This document shows positions 13,789-25,705 of a stretch of 64,000 nucleotides of DNA, piece by piece. Each line of letters starts with the position of its first letter. Within the stretch, counting starts at the first letter, position 1. Both the position numbers and the translations under genes were made by a program. The notes below the pieces were generated by a model that had not been told where the DNA came from, searched no databases, and worked only from the letters and a program-made list of their open reading frames with translations. This DNA comes from Paratinospora sagittata (Eukaryota > Streptophyta > Magnoliopsida > Ranunculales > Menispermaceae): the NCBI GenBank assembly GCA_035771175.1, contig CM069606.1:35556816-35620815 (forward strand), given 5' to 3'.

Positions 13789-13801
13789 GGCTCTGATACC
13801 A
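13789..13801 (-). promoter_or_regulatory. Copia-1 tRNA-iMet primer-binding site
   Basis: The minus strand reads TGGTATCAGAGCC immediately after the 5' LTR, the standard plant copia site complementary to the initiator Met tRNA. Confidence 0.92.
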
Positions 13802-14112
13802 TGAAGAAAAAGATACAGAGAGGAAGGTTGAAGAAAAGGATACAGAGAGGAACCAATGAATATTGGAGAATAATTTTTCTGTATATTGAGAATTGCTTGA
13901 TTACATGTCTAACATATATAGGCTATTCTAGTTACACATATTATAGAAAGAATGCTAATATCTCTCTATTACAATCCCTAGAATAATGCTAAGCCATATA
14001 TACAAATCTCTTAATTATAGAAAAAATGCTAATTTCCAGAATAATGCTAATTATATACAAATCTCCTAATTATAGAAACATATCATATAATTAGGAGATA
14101 AATCCGACAATA
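13802..14112 (-). repeat. Copia-1 5' LTR
   Basis: 311 bp, two mismatches to the 3' LTR, and adjacent to the primer-binding site. The element's promoter should lie here. The untranslated leader (13360-13788) has an ATT/AAT microsatellite at about 13395-13450 that forms an AT inverted repeat. Confidence 0.9.
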
Positions 14113-14271
14113 GTTTTTAATGGTTTTAACACTTAATTTAAGTTTTAATTTAAAACTTATCCTATGTTGTACCAAATACATGATTACTTTATTTTTAGTC
14201 ATATGCTATCAAATCTAATATAATCCCATAAAAATAATTTTATCTTATTCCGTGCATCAAACGTGCCCTTA

Positions 14272-15960
14272 GGGTTGAAATCGTTTTAGGACAAAATTAT
14301 CATATTACCATTATTTTCGATTCAATTCAGGTTACTTCGAGTTTTTTATACATAAACCGAACCGACAAATGCAAAAACCGAACCAAACTGAACTGATTAC
14401 ATTGATTTGGTTCAACTTTTCAATTTAGTTAGTCCCGATGAGCACCCCTAACTTTTACCCTTTGATATAGCGTATGCCTATAAAATTTATTCTAATATTA
14501 AAAGAGGGTTGTTATTTGTACCTCACTAAACTCTTATCCTTACCCACAAAAAATGAAATCCCAATAATAACCTCCAACTATTGGACCAAAATGCCCCTAT
14601 ACTATTTTATTTTTTTACTTTCTTCCAAATCACCTCTAATCCTACCGACCACCAGTCTCACCCTCATCTTCTTCCATTTGCAATTCCCTTTATACTCTTA
14701 CAAATTTTCTTCATTCCAAATAGTATTTTAAAGCTTTTAGCTTAATTTTTGAAGGCTTAAAATCATTTTGAAAGTGTTTTTAATCACATTTTGTTGATTT
14801 TTAGCCTGGTATAAATCAATCCGACATTCAAAAATCTCATTCATCTACACACTTTCAAAGTATTATGGCAAAAGATTCAAGTATAGAAGATGAAGCACAT
14901 TATTTTAAGGTGAATTTTTTTTTTCTTTGCATTACAACCGTTTTTTTTTTTTGAAAAATTTTGTGGTATGACTCTATTTTGCGTGACAAAACCAAGAGCT
15001 ATGATTTTGTCACACAAGATCGAATTGTACCAAGAATAAAATAAAAAAACAATATTTTTGGTTTGTTTTATCATAAAGGACAAAACAAAAACGTTAGGTT
15101 TTGTCCTATCCAATAGAACATAACCGAACAGTTTTGTCCTGTTCGACATAACCAAATAGTTATGTTCTGTCAAACACGATAGAACCTATCATGTGTGACT
15201 GAAACGATCGCGGTTTCACCATTCTAAACATTTTTTACCTCCATTTACTGTGAGGTTTTCCACAAAAAATAACACACCAAAATATTATATTTTAACTTCT
15301 AAACACTAAATATGATAAAAATAATATAAAAAACAAAAAAGAGATTTCTTACCAAATTAATGATTTTACAATCTAAACTTCAAATCTCCAAGAGGCGATT
15401 ATAACAAAAAATTGAAAAAATTTTATAGTGATTTAGGATTTTAAGATTTTAATCTTGATGGAGATGAAGAGCGAGGGGCGTTGGGTTTGAAAATGTGGGT
15501 ATAATGAAAAAGGTATTTTGTGAAGGGACATTTGAGAAATCAGGTGGGTAAAAATAGTAGGCGGGTAAGGATAGAGTGTTGGTATTTTAAATTATTTTGT
15601 CTTAGATTTCATTTTTGACAACTTAGAATCATCTTCGAAGTACTTTAAATTATTTTTAAATCCTATTCTTGCAAATTTCTACTGTGGTAGAAATTAAGCT
15701 CTACGTTTTCAAAAAAACCATTCATCAAACATATTTTGGGAACAATATGACATTAGAGCAAGTTGGGCTTTGATGCACAACAATCAAGGGTGAGTTTTTT
15801 AGTCTATCTTAATTTTTTTTGGGTGTAAAAAATCATGTTTTGATTCGGTGGTGCATGGTGGAACCATAAACAGTAGATTTGGTTAGACATAACCGAACAA
15901 TTTAAAACAAGTTCAGTCGAACAAGATCAAATAGAGGGCTTATATTCATGTTATAGTTAC
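14272..15960. other. Unassigned AT-rich repeats between Harbinger-like element and LINE
   Basis: No gene is recognised. A stretch starting near 14500 (TCTTATCCTTACCCAC) has an imperfect inverted match near 15555-15600 (read in reverse, CTCTATCCTTACCCGC). This suggests the ends of a degraded DNA transposon of about 1.1 kb. The motif CATAACCGAACA occurs at about 15119 and again at about 15885. I could not define clean termini or a target duplication. Confidence 0.3.
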
Positions 15961-18050
15961 AACTTTTGTTTTCCCATATCGAACTTGGGAACCCTGAACA
16001 TTCCGAGAACTATGAGATTTAATTGGCAGCCAATATCCCAATATTGTGTTCCTAATTGAGACGAAGTTGGATAAGAGGAAGGCAGAGAGAGTTAAGTTCA
16101 AATTGGGTTTTGATGCTTGTTTTGCTTGTTGTTGTTGAGGTCCAAGTGGCGGGATTCTACTTCTCTGGAAATCCCCAGTCTCTATTTCACTAAAGTCGTA
16201 TTCCTTTGGTCACATTGATGCTTGGGTAAAAGAAAGTGTTAATTCGAATTGGAGGATTAGCTTTTATGTGAAAGCCAATGTATCTGAACGAGTTGCATCT
16301 TGGGAACTACTCAAAAGATTAAATGAAGCTTCAAAATCTCTTTGGCTAGTAGTGGGTGACTTCAATAAAATCCTCAAACCATCCGAGAAGATTGGAGGTT
16401 TATCGAGAGCTCCAAAGCAAATGGAAGAGTTTCGTAGATTTGTGGATGATTGTGGTTTGCAAGACCATGGGTTTCTGAGGCCCCGGTTCACCCGGTGTAA
16501 TAAAAAAAACGGGTTAGCGAATGTTTGAGAGTGGCTTGACAAGGTCATATGCTTGGATAGATGGTTACAAAATTTCCCATGGGCAATGTGTAGGCATTTG
16601 GGTTTTGCCTAGTCAAATCATCGAGCCCTTCTTATCAGTCTCGACAACACTCAACAGTTCTTTAACATTAGAGGAGCCAAAAGAGTTTTTCTTTGAGGCT
16701 ATGTGGGTAGGTGAGGATCAGGCATTGGAAATTATTCAAAGGGTTTGGACAAGGATTTCATATTAGAATGCAACTAAAAAACTAGCATTAGCAAACAAAA
16801 CATATCTAAAAGAACTTCAAAATTGGAGCAAATCACGTTTCGAATACTTACCTTCTCTAGTCCAAGAAACTAAGGCCGAGCTAGATTCACTGCATAATAG
16901 GCCCCACATGGATCAGGTGCATCAGTCCATCAGAGTTCTAGAGGCTAAATTGGAGGCTCTTTACCTCAAAGAAAAACTTACTGATGGCAAAGAGCAAAGG
17001 AGGACTGACTTAAAGGCGAGGATCTTAAACACCCGGTATTTCCACTCTAAAGCAAGGGAATGAAGAAGGAAGAATAGTATTCGAAAAATCCTAGATTCTT
17101 GGAGAACCTAGACTGAGGATCCTAAGGTAATTGCATCCACCATTGAAAACCATTTCACTATTTTATTCACTTCTTGCCACCCAACAAATGAGGAGATCAT
17201 AGAGGCGATAGCCAGAATATCTACAACAGGTACAGAGGAAATGAACAAGTAGCTCCTTAGCAATTTCTCAAACCTTGAGGTAAAACTTTCTCTTGATCAA
17301 ATGGGGCAAACTAAAAGCCCAAGGATCAATGGTATCCCAATTATATTTTATCAAAAGTATTGGGCTATTGTAAGAGGAGAGTTGTGTGAGGCATGCCTTA
17401 ATTATCTTAACGGCAATGCTAACTTGGGTGATCTAAATCAAACTCTACTAGTGCTAATACCTAAGGTCCCTAACCCACAAAAATGCTTGATTTCAGGCCA
17501 ATTAGTTTGAGCAATGTTGCATACAAACTAGTAGCCGAAGTCTTAGCAAATAGACGAAGAAAATGTCTCCCTCACCTAATTTCAGATAAACAAAGTGCTT
17601 TTGTGGGTGGCCATCTAATTTTATACAACATTGTGGTAGCTAATGAGATACTTCATTACATACATCATAAGAAAGTGGCGAAAAATAGTTTTCTAGCCCT
17701 AAAATCGGATAAGAATAAGGCTTACGATAGGGTGAAATGGTATTTCCTTAAGGAGATTATGCTGAAAATGGGTTTTGCACCGAGATGGGTAAATTTGATT
17801 ATGCATTATGTGGAATTAGTTACCTACTCTATAATCTTAAATGGTAGAATATTTAGCAAAATTGTTCCCCAAAGAGGTCTTCATCAAGGGGATCCCCTCT
17901 CACATTACCTTTTTCTATTATGCGTAGAGGGCATTTCTTCCCTCATGAAGAAGATTGGAGGTGTAAAGGTAGTTAGAGTTTGCCCTGCTATTTCTCACCT
18001 CCTTTTTGCTAATAACATCTTAATTTTTTGCAAGGCTACTCCTTCATAAG

Positions 18051-19441
18051 GGGCTTTTAACATGATTACCCTTCAAAATAAAATAATTTTACAAATGCCA
18101 TCCAAATACAAATAATGACCCATTTGCCATATTTTACTATTTATAGCACAGTCAGCATGCCAAACAAGTTCCGCGTCACCGCCCAGGTGGCATTTCAAGG
18201 AAGGCGTCTTTTGAAAAGACGCCTTCCTTTCATATATTTTTTTTTAAGTGAAGGGAAGGCATCTTTTGAAAAGACGCCTTCTCTTCAACACTATTTTTGC
18301 CATATTTTCTTAAGGCAAGGGAAGACGTCTTTTTAAAAGACGCCTTCTCTTAAAGAGACAGAGAGATTTGAAAATTTGAAAGCGCAATACAAAAGAGATT
18401 TGAAAGCGCAATACAAAAGCTATTTGACCTTCTCCAACCATACTAAATTCCTGATCTGACACGTGCAACTGTTCCTACAAAGCTCCAACAAGCAGCATCC
18501 AAACCCTGTCATAATCACCGATTTAAATATCCCCCAGCCAAGAGTTAAGTCTTAATCAAAATGCAGGCAACATTCATATTCATCCATAAAACAAATAAGC
18601 TGAAATGCACCAATGCATGAATCTAGACCTAAAACTCATATTCATCAATAAGCCCAAAACTTTTCGATCAGGACAACAATAGACGCAATGCAATTAAGCA
18701 TCAATGTAGAAAAAAAAAGGTAGTCCGATTCGAATCTCAGGCTCTTCTAGGCTACGCTTATCCAATTATTTGGAAAACACTTTTTTCTTAACTCAACATG
18801 ATTGAAGTTTCTAAATCTCACATAAATCCTTCCAACTTCCAGAAAAATAAAATAAAAAATAAAAAATAATAATAATAATAATCCAGAAGTATAATCACGT
18901 CACAATGATAATAAAGAATTCGCAATTCAAATTGGAGCACACAACAATGGAAATTCTGCTAGATGCACCTCTTGGATACAACAACACATTATACCGTAAT
19001 CTTCACTAAAAACGAGCTGATCATCAACTTAATCAAGAACGTACAGCCTCCATATTCAATCAATCCTACTAAAACTCCAAACAAGATTTGCAGATCTCAC
19101 TCACTAAAACAAAATCCAAAACCAAAAGAACTCATCCAAACATGCACTAATGCTTGTAGGGTTTGAAAAGAGAAATTATTTTTTTTTTTGAAGGAAAGGG
19201 AAGGCGTCTTTTCAAAAGATGTCTTCCCTTTCCTTTAAAAAGAAAACTCTTCCCTTATGCAAAAAAAACTCTTTTGAAAAGACGCATTCCCTTCATTAAA
19301 TGTCACCTCCGCACTCACGTGGCGCTTGTTTGGCACGCTGACTGTGCTATGAATAGTAAAATATGGCAAATGAGTCATTATTTGTATTTGGATGGCATTT
19401 GTGAAATTTTTTTTTTTTTAGGGTAATCATGTCAAAAGCCC
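18051..19441. mobile_element. MULE A, non-autonomous Mutator-like element
   Basis: 1391 bp. The right end, read in reverse, starts GGGCTTTTGACATGATTACC and the left end differs from it by one base. Similarity of the inverted ends extends for about 150 bp. A perfect 10-bp duplication, CCTTCATAAG, flanks it (18041-18050 and 19442-19451). Removing the element and one duplication copy lets the LINE RT resume. Both subterminal regions carry the palindrome with arms GGCGTCTTTT / AAAAGACGCC. The interior (18360-19160) has no recognisable coding region; an (AAT)n tract lies near 18868. Confidence 0.88.
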
Positions 19442-19930
19442 CCTTCATAAGCCTATTACTTTAAAGATATCCTTTATACTTATGAGAGAGCCTCAAGTCA
19501 ACAAATTAACCTGGAAAAATTAGCTGCATCTTTTACACCAAATGTAGCCCTTCACAAGAAAAAATGACATCAGTCAAATATTGGGAGTTACAAGTTGTGA
19601 AGGCCACTCCAAAGGGCTTTTGACTTGATTGCCCTTAAAAAAATAAAAAAATTTCACAAATGCCATCAAAATCTAAATAATGACTGTTTTGCCCTAGTTT
19701 GACTATTCAAAGCCCAGTCAGCCGACACACAGGCCCCATGTGGGTGGGGAGCTGGAGCAGTTAAGAAGGCGTCTTTTCTTCCATGAAATTTTTTTTGTAT
19801 AGAAGGCGTTTTTTCAAAAGACGTCTTCCCTAACAAAAAAAAATTCTATAGAAGGCTTCTTTTGGAAAGACGCCTTCCATACAACTTTTTTTTTCATTTT
19901 TTTTGTACTTGTGTCAATCAATTGAGAGGG

Positions 19931-21197
19931 ACCACGTGGTTTCTTTTTACCCGACCACTTTCAGCGCGTCCCAATTCCCTCCCACGATCCCCCGGAGGCG
20001 ACGAAATCCCATTTTCATGCCCCGTTGAATTTTTGGACCCCCATCCGGAATTCAAGTTTAAATGAAAAATCGAAGCTTTTAGTAAACTGTTCGGCCTCAC
20101 CGAAGCCAAACCACGTGGTTTTTTTTACCCGACCACTTTCAGTGCATCCCCCTACCCTCCCACGATCCCCTGGAGGCGACGGAACCCCATTCCCATGGCC
20201 GGTTGAATTTTTGAACCCCCATCCCGAATTCAAGTTTAAATGAAAAATTGAAGCTTTTAGTAAACTGTTCAGCCTCCCGAAGCCAAACCACGTGGTCTTT
20301 TTTTACCCGACCACTTTCAGCTCGTCCCACTATCCTCCCACGATCCTCCGGAGGCGACGGAACCCCATTCCCATGCCAGGTTGAATTTTTGGACCCCTAT
20401 CCGAAATTCAAGTTTAAATGAAAAACCGAAGCTTTTAGTAAACTGTTCAGCCTCACCAAACACAAACCACGTGGTTTTTTTTTTACCCGACCACTTTCAG
20501 CACGTCCCACTATCCTCCCACGATCCCCCGGAGGCGACGGAAGCCCATTCCCATGGCCGGTTGAATTTTTGGACCCTCATCCGGAATTCAAGTTTAAATG
20601 AAAAACCAAAGCTTTTAGTAAACTGTTCGGCCTCACCGCAGCCAAACCACGTGGGTTTTTTTTACCCGACCACTTTCAGCTCGTCCCACTATCCTCCCAC
20701 GATCCCCCGGAGGTGACGGAACCCCATTCTCATGCCCGGTTAAATTTTTGGACCTCCATCCGGAATTCAAGTTTAAATGAAAAATCGAAGCTTTTAGTAA
20801 ACTGTTCGGCCTCATCAAACACAAACCACGTGGTTTTTTTTGACCCGACCACTTTCAGTGCGTCCCACTATCCTCCCACGATCCCCCGAAGGTGACGGAA
20901 CCCCATTCCCATGGTCGGTTGAATTTTTGGACCCTTATCCGGAATTCAAGTTTAAATAAAAAACCGAAGCTTTTAGTAAACTGTTCAGCCTCACCGAAGG
21001 CAAACCACATGGTTTTTTTTACCCGACCACTCTCAGCGAGTCCCACTATCTTCCCACGATCCCCCGGAGGCGACGAAACCCCATTCCCATGGCCGGTTGA
21101 ATTTTTGGACCCCCATCCGGAATTCAAGTTTAAATGAAAAATCGAAGCTTTTAGTAAACTTTTCGGCCTCACCGAAGCCAAACCACGTGGTTTTATT
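19931..21197. repeat. 179-bp tandem array inside MULE B, with G-box cores
   Basis: Seven units of 177-180 bp start at 19931, 20110, 20287, 20466, 20646, 20825 and 21004, with a partial eighth at 21182. Each starts with the motif ACCACGTGG (ACCACATGG in unit 7), a G-box-type palindrome, then TTTACCCGACCACT, then a block around CACGATCCCCCGGAGG. Open frames across this stretch on both strands come from the repeat and are not genes. Confidence 0.92.
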
Positions 21198-21360
21198 TTA
21201 CGCGAATCATTGGTCATGTATTCGAGTGTAGCATCAATAGGTGAAGTTGTACTCAGACCAATGTTCTCCATCGATCTCCGTGCACTATGACCGCCAAAAT
21301 TCATGTGGCTTCGGCAACTCCCCGTTTGACGACCTTAGGTTGAATCTCCACCAACAACTT

Positions 21361-21708
21361 CTACATACACCTCCATATTATTAGGAGGTGGGAGCTCTTG
21401 CAACATGAAAAAATATCCCTTAGTGCTTGCTCAGTACTAATCGGAACCACCATATATTTGAAATCCTTATCGCCAAAAAACAAAGGATATCTATAGGTGA
21501 TATTGATCGTTGCACAGATTGAAATTCGTAGTGCACCTCGAATAACCCCTTCAAATTCTTCAAAACCAAGGCCTAATCGAACTCTCAGAAGCCCGACTGG
21601 CGGTCTATTGTATGATGCACCTCGCGAACCATGTACTACAGAACCACCACTGTAGCATATTATAGAAATAAACATATCTGTCATCTGGACATAATAAGCA
21701 AAATACAA
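21361..21708 (-). pseudogene. Possible N-terminal remnant of a MULE transposase
   Basis: The open stretch contains EEFEGVIRGALRISI, then ITYRYP, then a KYMVVPISTEQALRDIF-like end. Its spacing resembles the N-terminal region of plant MULE proteins, before the transposase core. No core or DDE residues were found, and the flanks are non-coding. Its place inside a MULE fits this reading, but the resemblance is weak and could be chance. Confidence 0.27.
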
Positions 21709-24540
21709 TCGTCATTCCTTCAAACAAAATATGAAATAAAAGCCTATGATTTCAACAAAGTAACAATTAAAAAGAAATGTAATTAACCTTTGACCTTCTC
21801 GAAGATTGAACAGTATAATCACGGACCACTTGAACCGAATTAGTTAAGGAGGCATAATCTTTTCTGAAACAAAAATAAGCGCCACAAATAATTATATAAG
21901 TCCAAATTCAAGCCATTGGCTTCTTTAATATTGATTATTGATTATATATAAATGCTCTCTTTTCATTAATCTAATGATATTAACAACTAGGAAATTAACT
22001 AAAGAAGATTTATTTATAACAACAACAACCACAGGAAAATTGACAAGTTTTTGAAGAGAATCTCAAAGAGATATAATATTGAACTCATCAAGTTTTATTT
22101 TAATTAAATCCATTTGGGGTATATAAAGCAAAACCAAGAAAATTGCACTATAATATTTATACTTTACACTATAATATTTATACTTTACACAAATGAAAAT
22201 TTAAAGCAAAACCAAGAAAAAATAATATTTAATTTAAAAACATCTCTCTCGATGTATTTGAACAATTTAACTTCATGATTTAAAATTTATTTTTATGTTT
22301 TGATATAATTACGTCAAAACTTATTTTTAACGTGACTAATTGCTAATAAAATAATCTAAATAACAAATCAAATTATTATATACCTGATTCTCACTGGAGA
22401 GGTCTTCGCAATGCTGCCTACTTTGACGTCGACACCAAACGTCTACAATATACGTGAGAATTAAAATCAAATTAGTCAGTTGATCGAAATAATTTATACA
22501 ACTCATCAAAACAAAAATATTTTTCATAAGTTACAAAAACCATAAAATATATAAAAAAAAACCTACCCAATCAAATAAAATAATTTGATGGAAGTGTTGT
22601 AACAAGCTAGGGAATGGCGTCGCTCGCAAGAAGAAAGCGAGAGGGTCGACACAGCGAGGAGGGAGAGAGAGAGACTTCCGACAACGGTGACGGCGATGGA
22701 GGAAGGAGTTGCAGAGAGAGAGAGAGGGAATGGCGTCGAGAGGGAGGGAGAGCACGAGCAGTCGCTCGAAGGAGACAGTGAGAGCGCCGACACAGCGAGG
22801 AGGGCGAGAGAAGGGATTCTGACGACGGTGATGGCACGGAGGAAGGAGTTGCAGAGAGAGAGAGAGAGAGAGATAGGGAATGGTGTCGAGAGGGAGGGAG
22901 AACACGAGCAGAGAGAGACGGAATGGCGTCGCTGGCAAGAAGAGAGCGAGAGGCTTCTGACGATGGCGACGGCAACGGAAACGGCGACCGCGAAACTACG
23001 GCGATGGACGAAGGAGTTTCAGAGAGAAATTTGAGTGTGGGGTAGGTCATAGAGGGTGGGGTCGTGGGTACTTGTGGCGTTAGGTTTAGCGAAGGCGTCT
23101 TTTCAAAAGACGCCTTCCTTAACAAAAAAAAAAAATTGTTAAGGAATGCGTCTTTTGAAAAAACGTCTTCCATACAAAAAAATTTCATGGAAGACGTCTT
23201 TTGAAAAGACGCCTTCTTATCTGCTCCAGCTCCCCAGCCCACGTGGCGCCTGTGTGGCGCCTGTGTGTCGACTGACTGGGCTTTGAATAGTCAAACTAGG
23301 GCAAAGCAGTCATTATTTAGATTTTGATGGCATTTGTGAATTTTTTTATTTTTTAAGGGAAATCAAGTCAAAAGCCCCCACTCTAAATATCTAGGCTTGC
23401 CTTCTTTTAGTAAGAAAATTTGATCTCAGATGGTCGAATATATCAAAGCACGGATGTGGAAGACCTTGTAGCGTTAGCAGAAGCAATTGTTTTCGGCCGG
23501 GTGGGGGGGGGAAGAAATTCTAATTAAATATGTTGTGTAGTCCTTCCTAGCATATACAATGTCTTTACTCTGCCTTCCTCTCAGTTTATGCAAGCAACTG
23601 GATGCTCTAATCGCAAAATTTTGGTGGGGAATGAACTCAAAAGGTTTGAAAATCCATTGGATGAAGTGGCGAGATTTATGTAAACCAAAGGCGATGGGAG
23701 GGATGGGCTTAGAAATCTTGCAAATTTTAACTGAGCTCTCCTAACAAAATAAGGTAAAAGGATAATTCAACAACCTCAATCACTACCAGCTAGAATTATT
23801 AAGGGTAAATACTTTCCTAATACCTCATTTTGGAATGCTAAAATTAAACCTGGAGCTTCCCAAGTATGGCAGAGCATAGGGTAGGACAAAGAGCTTCTAA
23901 GAAGAGGTATACGATGGAGAGTTGGCAATGGTAATTTTATTCATTTACAACAAGACCCATGGGTTCCAAGGTCTTCCTCTTTCAAGCAGAATTGACAAGC
24001 GGCGAATTTTATAACCGAAGATAAGACATGGAATATTGTTGATCTGAAATAGGCTGTATGAGATGAAAATCTTTAATTTATTACGCAAATCCCTGTTAAG
24101 CGTCCGAGATGTTGAAGATATCCTATTATGGCATTATTCAAAAGATGGGAGTTACACGGTTAAGAACGACTATTGGTTGCAAAGAAGTTGTAAAATTGAA
24201 ACCTCATCTTCTAATGGGAATTGTAATAACAGAAGCTGGAGAACCCTGTGAAATTTATGTATTCCACCTAAATATAAGTTTTATTTTCTTCTTCTTCTGG
24301 AGGGTGCTGCATAATATTCTACCCATGGGGGTCAATCTGTTCCTAAGGAAAATAGTGGACTCTCCAAATTGCAGGTTATGAAATGAAGCGCCTGAAACTT
24401 TTAGTCGTGTCTTTGGAACTTGTTACAATGCAAAATGTCATTGCTACTCTTGCCATCTCTGTGACAAGGTGAAGGTATTTTGGCTTACAATTGATAAAGG
24501 GAAGTTTATGGAAATTCTAGAGTTCGGTGAAATACATTCA

Positions 24541-25705
24541 TCATAGGAAGTTATCTCAACATGTTGGTGTTGGAAAAATTGGTACCAAACATGATTTTCA
24601 TCATTTTGAGCTAAAAGTTTAAGTGGGACCTACATGTGATTTTGAACGAGACTAAGTTAAATATTAACCTCTAAATGTGGAGATTAAGAATATATAATTA
24701 TTTAGCTATACTCATTTTCATATGAATGAGAAAATTGAGTCTAAAGTAGCCTACTTGATAAGTGTAAAGTGATAAAAATTAGTAAACAAAGTTTAGTCCA
24801 TATAAGTGATAGCTAGAAGCCTTCACTTGAATTTGAGTTCATCACACACAAAAAGAAGGCAAAACATCACCCCGCACACGCACACATGTGCGAGGGCGAG
24901 GGGGATTTGGCGACTTAGAGCACATTGAACACACAACACTTTGCACTTCGCACATGCGCATTGTCACGAGGAGCTAGAGAGCTTTTCATTTTTGAAAATT
25001 GAGGCAGATTGAACGAGTGAGATGTGTTCGTAGGAGATAGAATTTGGGTCGTTCATTGAGGATGTCCAGATGTGATGGACGTGGTTGATCGGAGGGAATT
25101 GTCCAGGTTCGATGTACGCAATGCAAAGCTGTAGGATCGTATCCGCGCCGATTGTGTGCGATCCAACGACGTGGGATCAAATGCGTCAATCGTGATCGTC
25201 AGTTCACACCTACATATATCGAGCTCGATCTAATGGTGTGCGATCGAACGTGCTGATCAAGACCGACAGATCGTGCCTTCACGGATCGAGTGCGATCCAA
25301 CGGTGTACGATCAGGTGCGATGATTGCGACTGTTAGATCGCATCTCTTTCTTCTCTATTTTAGTATTATTTTTGTGAGAGATTACAAACATTATTGGTTC
25401 GAATATTCTTGTGATTTGAAGTGCTATTATCACAAAAAGAAGATTGTTGTATCTTGGGAGACAATTGTCACATACCGTGAGCACCAATGCAGGACAAAAT
25501 TGTCTTAAGGACATAGAGTTAAACTCTAGATTCGATATACTACTGTTATACCATTATTCTGCTGAAATAGCGATTGATCTAGTTTAGCCAGATAAAGTCT
25601 TACCCCGAGTACCTTTCAACAGTGAACGAAAGGTAACTTGTTGCTTTAGAATAGTAGTTTTTAAGCGAGATCATTATGACTCTACCACTTAACTTGGGGA
25701 CTAGT
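24541..25705. other. Unidentified 1.2-kb insertion in the LINE
   Basis: The LINE breaks off in its zinc-binding segment near 24500 and resumes with the RNase H lead-in near 25710. The segment between them is more GC-rich. It has imperfect repeats of GTGCGATCCAACG and GATCGA-like words at about 25130-25345 and no convincing coding region. I found no matching LTR or inverted ends. Confidence 0.4.

Larger units (their letters stand above)
8711..14112 (-). mobile_element. Copia-1, nearly complete Ty1/copia retrotransposon
   Basis: A complete element of 5402 bp: two 311-bp LTRs, a primer-binding site, one gag-pol reading frame in the order gag, protease, integrase, RT, RNase H, and a polypurine tract. 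The domain order is that of Ty1/copia. GTTTT flanks it at 8706-8710 and 14113-14117, a perfect 5-bp target duplication. The LTRs differ at only two positions, so the insertion is young. It lies inside the Harbinger-like element. A single 20-bp duplication breaks the polyprotein. Confidence 0.95.
7848..14268. mobile_element. Harbinger/Tourist-like element carrying a nested copia
   Basis: The left end GGGCGTGTTTGGTAC and the right end, read in reverse as GGGCACGTTTGATGC, form an imperfect terminal inverted repeat. TTA flanks both sides (7845-7847 and 14269-14271), the usual PIF/Harbinger target duplication. After removing Copia-1 (8711-14112) about 1 kb of AT-rich non-coding DNA is left. That remainder contains two related halves, 7905-8235 and 8343-8710 plus 14113-14230. 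They share matched segments such as GGGATGAT next to AAATTTAA blocks. It may therefore be two tandem MITE copies. No transposase was seen. Confidence 0.55.
19614..23377. mobile_element. MULE B, same family, larger copy
   Basis: 3764 bp. Inverted ends start GGGCTTTTGACTTGATT and are similar over about 180 bp. The flanks are CCACTCCAAA (19604-19613) and CCACTCTAAA (23378-23387), a 10-bp duplication with one mismatch. Subterminal palindromes occur at both ends (19764-19880 and 23090-23215). The interior holds a 179-bp tandem array, a possible transposase remnant and a GA-rich stretch (22680-23035). It inserted in the same LINE as MULE A, 162 bp further along. Confidence 0.87.

Noticed and set aside
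13789..13801. tRNA gene fragments at the primer-binding sites (also 48996, 58541, 60602)
   Set aside because: They are 12-13 bases complementary to the tRNA-iMet 3' end, as expected of LTR retrotransposons; no cloverleaf is present.
19931..21197. CRISPR-like regular repeats
   Set aside because: The whole 179-bp unit repeats without unique spacers, and this is plant nuclear DNA inside a transposon.
19862..21304. Chain of short open frames on both strands with similar proteins
   Set aside because: They repeat with the 179-bp tandem units, so the similarity is due to the DNA repeat and not to a gene family.
22531..23242. Overlapping Ser/Leu/Pro-rich open frames
   Set aside because: They come from GAGAGA-rich sequence inside MULE B and carry no domain.
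24558..25705. Solo LTR starting TGTTGG
   Set aside because: No matching CA end, no 5-bp duplication and no primer site.
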